Shown here in pieces: positions 56,830-64,000 of a stretch of DNA of 64,000 bases; position 1 is the stretch's first letter; each line of letters begins with the position of its first letter. The stretch comes from Magnolia sinica (taxonomy: Eukaryota > Streptophyta > Magnoliopsida > Magnoliales > Magnoliaceae): the NCBI RefSeq assembly GCF_029962835.1, contig NC_080582.1, forward strand, positions 23,196,032-23,260,031, in the 5' to 3' direction. The notes beneath the pieces were generated by a model. That model worked only from the letters and a program-made list of their open reading frames with translations, searched no databases and was not told where the DNA came from. A program made the translations under genes and the position numbers.

Positions 56830-59800
56830 GCTAAACCTAAACTTGAAAACAAAAACCTAAACCCGATCCCGAACCCGATTACCTAAACCTAGACCTTAAC
56901 CTATTCTCAATTACCTAAACCTATAGCCTATAACCTAAACCTAATCCTAAACCTAAAACATAACCTAAACCTAAACCAAAACCTAAAACCTAAATGTATT
57001 CTCAAATCCTAAAACCTAAACCTATACCTAATCATAATCTCAACTCCCTAACCTAAACCAAAACTTAAACTTGAAAACCCAAACCTAAACCCGATCCCGA
57101 ACTTAACCCGATTTCCTAAACCTAAACCTTAACCTATTCTCAATTCCCTAAACCTATAGCGTATAACCTAAACCGAAACCAAAACCTATACCCTAACCAA
57201 AACATATAACCTATAACCTAAACCTAAACTTGAAAACTCAAACCTAAACCCAATCCCGAACCCGAACCCGAACCCGATTTCCTAAACCTAAACCTTAATG
57301 TATTCTCAAATCCCTAAACCTAAACCTACACCTGATCCTAATCTCAACTCCCTAACCTAAACCTAAACCTAAACATGAAAACACAAACCTAAACCCGATT
57401 TCGAACCCGAACCCGATTTCCTAAACCTAAACCTTAACCTATTCTCAATTCCGTAAACCTATAGCTTATAACCTAAACCTAAACCTAAATCTAAACCTTA
57501 ACCTAAACCTAAACCAAAACCTAAACCCGTAACCTATAACCTAAATCTAAACCTAAAACCTAATGTATTCTCAAATCCCTAAACCCAAATCCACACCTAA
57601 TCCTAATCTCAACTTCCTAACCTAATCCTAAACCTAAACTTGAAAACCAAAACCTAAACCCGATCCCGAACCTGAACCTGATTTCCTAAACCTAAACCTT
57701 AACCTATTCTCAATTCCCTAAACCTATAGCTTATGACTTAAACCTAAGCCTAAACCTAAACCTTAACCTAAACCTAAACCTAAACCCAAACCTGTAACCT
57801 ATAAGCTAAACCTAAACCTAAAACCTAAATGTATTCTCAAATCCCTAAACCTATACCTACACTTAGTCTTAATCTCGACTCCCTAACCTAAATCTAAACC
57901 TAAACTTGAAAACCAAAACCTAAACCCGATCCCGAACCTGAACCCGATTTCCTAAACCTAAACCTTAACCAATTCTCAATTCCCTAAACCTATTGCTTAT
58001 AACCTAAACCGAAACCAAACCTATACCTTAACCTAAACCTATAACCTATAACCTAAACCTAAACCTAAAACCTAAATGTATTCTCAAATCCTTAGACCTA
58101 AACCTACATATAATCCTAATCTCAACTCCCTAACCTAAACCTAAACCTAAACTTAAAAACTCAAACCTAAACCAAATCCCGAACCCGAACCTGATTTCCT
58201 AAACCTAAACCTTAATGTATTCTCAAATCCCTAAATCTAATCCTACACCTGATCCTAATCTCAACTCCCTAACCTAAACCTAAACCTAAACATGAAAACC
58301 CAAACCTAAACACGATTCCGAACGTGAACCCGATTTCCTAAACCTAAACCTTAACCTATTCTCAACTCCCTAAACCTGTAGCTTATAACCTAAACCTAAA
58401 CCTAAACCTAAACCTTAACCTAAACCCAAACCTAAACCTAAACCAACAACATATAACCTAAACCTAAACTTAAAACCCAAATGTATTCTCAAATCCCTAA
58501 ACTTAAACCTACATCTAATCCTAATCTCAACTCCCTAACCTTAACCTAAACCTAAACTTGAAAACCAAAACCTAAACCCGAACCCGATTACCTAAACCTA
58601 AACCTTAACCTATTCTCAATTCCCTAAACCTATAGCTTATAACCTAAACCTAATCCTAAACCTAAACCATAACCTAAACCTAAACCTAAACCTAAACCTG
58701 TAACCTATAACCTAAACCTAAACCTAAAACCTAAATGTATTCTCAAATCCTTAAACCTAAACCTACACCTAATGCTAATCTCAACTCCCTAACCTAAACC
58801 TAAACCTTAAAATTGAAAACCCAAACCTAAACCCGATCCCAAACCGAACCCGATTTTCTAAACCTAAACCTTAACCTATTCTCAATTCCCTAAACTTATA
58901 TCTTATAACCTAAACCTAAGCCTAAACCTAAACCTTAACCTAAACCTAAACCTAAACCAATAACCTATAACCTGAACCTAAACCTAAAACCAAAATGTAA
59001 TATCAAATGCCTAAACCTAAACCTACACCTAATCCTAATCTCTACTCCCTAACCTTAACCTAAACCTAAACTTGAAAACCAAAACCAAAACCCGATCCCG
59101 AACCCGAACACGATTACCTAAACCTAAACCTTAACCTATTCTCAATTACCTAAACCTATAGCATATAACCTAAACCTAATCCTAAACCTAAACCATAACC
59201 TAAACCTAAACCTGTAACCTCTAACCTATAACCTAAACCTAAACCTAAAACCTAAATGTATTCTCAAATCCTTAAACCTAAACCTACACCTAATCCTAAT
59301 CTCAACTCCCTAACCTAAACCTAAACTTAAACTTGAAAACCCAAACCTAAACCTATCACGAACCGAACCCGATTTCCTAAACCTAAACCTTAACCTATTC
59401 TCAATTCCCTAAACCGATATCTTATAACCTAAGACTAAACCGAAACCTTAACCTAAACCTAAACCTAAACCTGTAACCTATAACCTAAACCTAAACTTAA
59501 AACCTAAATGTATTCTCAAATCCCTAAACCTAAACCTACACCTAATCCAAATCTCAACTCCCGAACCAAAACCTAAACATAAACTTGAAAACTCAAACCT
59601 AAACCCGATCCCGAACCCGGACCCGATTTCCTAAACCTAAACCTTAACGTATTCTCAATTCCCTAAACCTATAGCTTATAACCTAGACCTAAACTTAAAC
59701 CTAAACCTAAACCTATAACATATAACCTAAACCTAAACCTAGAACCTAATGTATTCTCAAATCCCTAAACATAAACCTACACCTAATCCTAATCTCAACT

Positions 59801-62800
59801 CCCTAACCTAAACCTTAACCTAAACTTGAAAACCAAAACTTAAACCCGATCCCGAACCTGAACCCGATTTCTTAAACCTAAACCTTAACTTATTCTCAAT
59901 TCCCTAAACCTAAAACCTAAATGTATTCGCAAATCCCTAAACCTATACCTGCACTTAATCCCAATCTTAACTCCCTAACCTAAACCTAAACTTAAACCGG
60001 AAAACTAAAACCTAAACTCAATCCCGAACCTGAACCCGATTTCCTAAACCTAAACCTATTGCTTATAACCTAAACCAAAACCTAAACCTAAACCTAAACC
60101 TAAACCTATAACCTATAACCTAAACATAAACCTAAAACCTAAATGAATTCTCAAATCCCTAAACCTAAACATGCACCTAATCCTAATCTCAATTCCCTAA
60201 TCTAAACCTAAACCTAAACTTGTAAATAAAAACCTAAACCCAATCCCAAACCCGAAACCGATTTCCTAAACCTAAACCTTAATGTATTGTCAAATCCCTA
60301 AACCAAAACCTACACCTGATCCTAATCTCAACTCCATAACCTAAGCCTAAACCTAAACTTGAAAATCCAAACCTAAACCCGATCCCGAACCCAAACCCGA
60401 TTTCCTAAACCTAAACCTTAACCTATTCTCAATTCCCTAAACCTATAGCTTATAACCTAAACCTAAACTTAAACCTAAACCTAAACCTAAACCAATAACC
60501 TATAACCTAAACCTAAACCTAAAACCTAAATGTATTCTCAAATTTCTAAACCTAAACCTAAACCTACACCTAATCCTAATCTCAACTCCCTAAAATAAAC
60601 CTAAACCTAAACTTAAAAACCCAAACCTAAACCCGATCTCGAACACGAACCTGATTTCCTAAACCTAAACCTAAAACCTAAATGTATTCTCAAATTCCTA
60701 AACCTAAACCTACACCTAATCCTAATCTCAACTCCCTAACATAAACCTAAACCTAAACTTGAAAACCCAAACCTAAACCCGATCTCGAACACGAACCCGA
60801 TTTCTTAAACCTAAACCTTAACCTATTCTCAATTTCCTAAACCTATAGCTTATAACCTAAACCTAAACCTACATAACATATACCCTAAACCTAAACCTAA
60901 ACCTTATTGTATTCTCAAATCCCTAAACCTAAACCTACACTTAATCCTACTCTAAACTCCCTAACCTAAACCTAAACCTAAACTTGAAAACCCAAACCTA
61001 AACCCGATCCTGATTTCTTAAACCTAAACCTATACCTATTCTCAATACCCTAAACCTATATCTTATAACCTAAACCTAAACCTAAACATAAACCTAAACC
61101 AATAACCTAAACCTAAACCTAAACCTTAACCTAAGCCTAAACCTAAACCTAAACCTAAACCTAAACCTATAACCTATAACCTAAACCTAAACCTAAAACC
61201 AAAATGTATTCTAAAATCCCAAAACATATACCTACACTTAATCCTAATCTCAACTCCCTAACCTAAACCTAAACCTAAACTTGAAAACCAAAACCCAAAC
61301 CCGATCCCGAACCTGAACCCGAATTCCTAAACCTAAACCTTAACCTATTCTCAATTCCCTAAACCTATATCTTATAACCTAAACCTAAGACTAAACCTAA
61401 ACCTTAACCTAAACCTAAACCAAAACCTAAAACTTTAACCTATAACCTAAATCTAAACATAAAACCTAATGTATTCTCAAATCCCTAAACCTAAACCTAC
61501 ACCTAATCCTAATCTCAACTCCCTAACCTAAACCTAAACCTAAACTTGAAAACTAAAACCTAAACCCGATCCTAAACCTAAACATGATTTCCTAAACTTA
61601 AACTTTAACCTATTCTCAATTCCCTAAACCTATAGCTTATAACCTAAACCTAAGCCCAAACCTAAACCTTAACCTAAACCTAAACCTAAACCCAAACCTG
61701 TAACCTATAAGCTAAACCTAAACCTAAAACCTAAATGTATTCTCAAATCCCTAAACCTATACCTACACTTAGTCTTAATCTCGACTCCCTAACCTAAATC
61801 TAAACCTAAACATGAAAACCAAAACCTAAACCCGATCCCGAACCTGAACCCGATTTCCTAAACCTAAACCTTAACCTATTCTCAATTCCCTAAACCTATT
61901 GCTTATAACCTAAACCGAAACCAAACCTATACCTTAACCTAAACCTATAACCTATAACCTAAACCTAAACCTAAAACCTAAATGTATTCTCAAATCATTA
62001 GACCTAAACGTACACCTAATCCTAATCTCAACTCCCTAACCTAAACCTAAACCTAAACTTGAAAACTCAAACCTAAACCAAATACCGAACCCGAATCTGA
62101 TTTCCTAAACCTAAACCTTAATGTATTCTCAAATCCCTAAACCTAAACCTACACCTGATCCTAATCTCAACTCCCTAACCTAAACCTGAACCTAAACATG
62201 AAAACCCAAACCTAAACCTGATACCGAACCAGAACCTAATTTTCTAAACCTAAACCTTAACCTATTCTCAATTCCCTAAACCTATAGCTTATAACCTAAA
62301 CCTAAACCTAAACCTAAACCTTAACCTAAACCTAAACCTAAACCTAAACCAATAACCTATAACCTAAACATAAACCTATAACCTAAATGTATTCTCAAAT
62401 CCCAAAACCTAAACCTACACCTAATCCTAATCTCAATGCCCCAACCTTAACCTAAACCTAAACTTGAAAACCAAAACCTAAACCCGATCCCGAACCCAAA
62501 CCCGATTACCTAAACCTAAACCTTAACCTATTCTCAATTCCCTAAACCTATAGCTTATAACCTAAACCTAATCCTAAACCTAAACCATAACCTAAACCTA
62601 AACCAAAACCTAAACCTGTAACCTATAACCTAAACCTAAACCTAAAACCTAAATGTATTCTCAAATCCTTAAACCTAAACCTACACCTAATCCTAATCTC
62701 AACTCCCTAACCTAAACCTAAACTTAAACTTGAAAACCCAAACCTAAACCCGATCCCGAACCGAACCCGATTTCCTAAACCTAAACCTTAACCTATTATC

Positions 62801-64000
62801 AATTCCCTAAACCTATATCGTATAACCTAAACCTAAGCCAAAACCTAAACCTTAACCTAAACCTAAACCTAAACCTGTAACCTATAACCTAAACCTAAAC
62901 CTAAAACCTAAATGTATTCTCAAATCTCTAAACCTAAGCCTACACCTAATCTTAATCTCAACTCCCTAACCTAAACCTAAACCTAAACTTGCAAACGAAA
63001 ACCTAAACCCGATCCCGAACCCGAACCCGATTTCCTAAACCTAAACCTTAACCTATTCTCAATTCCTTAAGCCTATAGCTTATAACCTAAACCTAAACCT
63101 AAACCTATAACATATAACCTAAACCTATACCTAAAGCCTAATGTATTCTCAAATCCCTAAACATAAACCTACACCTAATCCTAATCTCAACTCTTTAACC
63201 TAAACCTAAACCTAAACTTGAAAACCGAAACATAAACCCAATCCCGAACCTGAACCTGATTTCCTAAACCTAAAGCTTAACCTATTCTCAATTCCCTAAC
63301 CCTATTCCTTATAACCTAAACCTAAGCCTAAACCTAAACCTTAACCTAAACCTAAACCTAAACCTGTAACTTATAACCTAAATCTAAACCTAAAACCTAA
63401 ATGTATTCTCAAATCTCTAAACCTATACCTACACTTAATCCTAATCTCAACTCCCTAACCTAAATCTAAACTTAAACCTGAAAACCAATACCTAAACCCG
63501 ATCCTGAACTTGAACTCGATTTCCTTAACCTAAACCTTAACCTATTCTCAATTCCCTAAACCTATAGCTTATAACCTAAACCGAAACCTAAACCAATACC
63601 TTAACCTAAACCTAAACCTAAACCCATAACCTATAACCTAAACATAAACCTAAAACCTAAATGTATTCTTAAATCCCTAAACCTAAACCTGCACCTAATC
63701 CTAATCTTAACTACCTAACATAAACCTAAACCTAAACTTGAAAACTCAAACCTAAACCCGATACCGAAGCCGAACTCGATTTTCTAAACCTAAACCTTAA
63801 TGTATTCTCAAATTCCTAAACCTAAACCTACACCTAATCCTAATCTCAACTCCCTAACCTAAACCTAAACCTAAACTTGAAAATCCAAACCTAAACCCGA
63901 TCCCGAACCTGAACCCGAACCTAATTTTCTAAACCTAAACGTTAACCTATTCTTAATTCCCTAAACCTATAGCTTATAACCTAAACCTAAACCTTAACCT
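56830..64000 (+). repeat. Telomere-like CCTAAA satellite, continuation
   Basis: The same orientation and higher-order unit as 32160-36611, picking up in phase after the CACTA insertion. TGTATT landmarks at 56995, 57299, 57564, 57830, 58077, 58216, 58482 and 58736 give spacings of 304, 265, 266, 247, 139, 266 and 254, so the typical unit is about 250-266 bases with deletions and expansions. It continues to the window edge without any gene. Confidence 0.94.

Overview
This is plant nuclear DNA, intron-bearing and dominated by transposable elements. No complete, intact host gene can be read in it. The support is: Ty3/gypsy and Ty1/copia polyprotein remnants with tRNA-Asp or initiator-Met primer sites, CACTA termini with 3-bp target duplications, PIF/Harbinger MITEs with TAA duplications, telomere-like CCTAAA arrays, and exon pieces of plant-type housekeeping genes with consensus splice sites. 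The abundant interspersed repeat rich in GGGCCCACC and CCATGATG looks like repeats I associate with magnoliids, but that lineage guess is weak.

Layout. (1) 1-8698 is a near-perfect palindrome with arms of about 4.3 kb. From outside in it carries an LTR piece, a gag fragment, a tRNA-Asp primer site, a second LTR piece, and a CTCGACTCG-rich foldback-like core with two inverted MITEs at the centre. (2) 7946-22458 is a broken Athila-like Ty3/gypsy element: truncated 5' LTR, protease, RT, RNase H, integrase, 3' leader and 3' LTR. It is interrupted by a 1.63-kb solo LTR (TSD GGGGT), a 4.08-kb Del/Tekay-like solo LTR (imperfect TSD), and a deleted relative inside its own 3' LTR (TSD TATAT) that itself carries a Harbinger MITE. 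(3) 22459-23674 is a copia tail. (4) 23675-28340 holds an orphan CACTA terminus, an AT-rich minisatellite and blocks of the GGGCCCACC family. (5) 28581-31535 holds fragments of a possible TMEM135-like gene and of an RsmB/NSUN-type RNA cytosine methyltransferase gene. (6) 31633-36611 is a short flank, two 167-bp repeats and a telomere-like satellite. (7) 36612-56829 is bounded by CACTA-type ends with a CTA target duplication. Removing it rejoins the satellite in phase, so I read it as one 20.2-kb CACTA-superfamily insertion. It carries an inverted copy of the satellite plus three 167-bp repeats, fragments of MAP kinase, importin-alpha and DCP5/LSM14 genes, a small copia LTR, more GGGCCCACC blocks, a Harbinger MITE and an AT-rich minisatellite. 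(8) 56830-64000 is the continuation of the telomere-like satellite to the window end.

The pieces do not act as a pathway. What holds the window together is its nesting: the order of several insertions can be read from target duplications, and the two large palindromes and the cargo-laden CACTA element are its most unusual parts.
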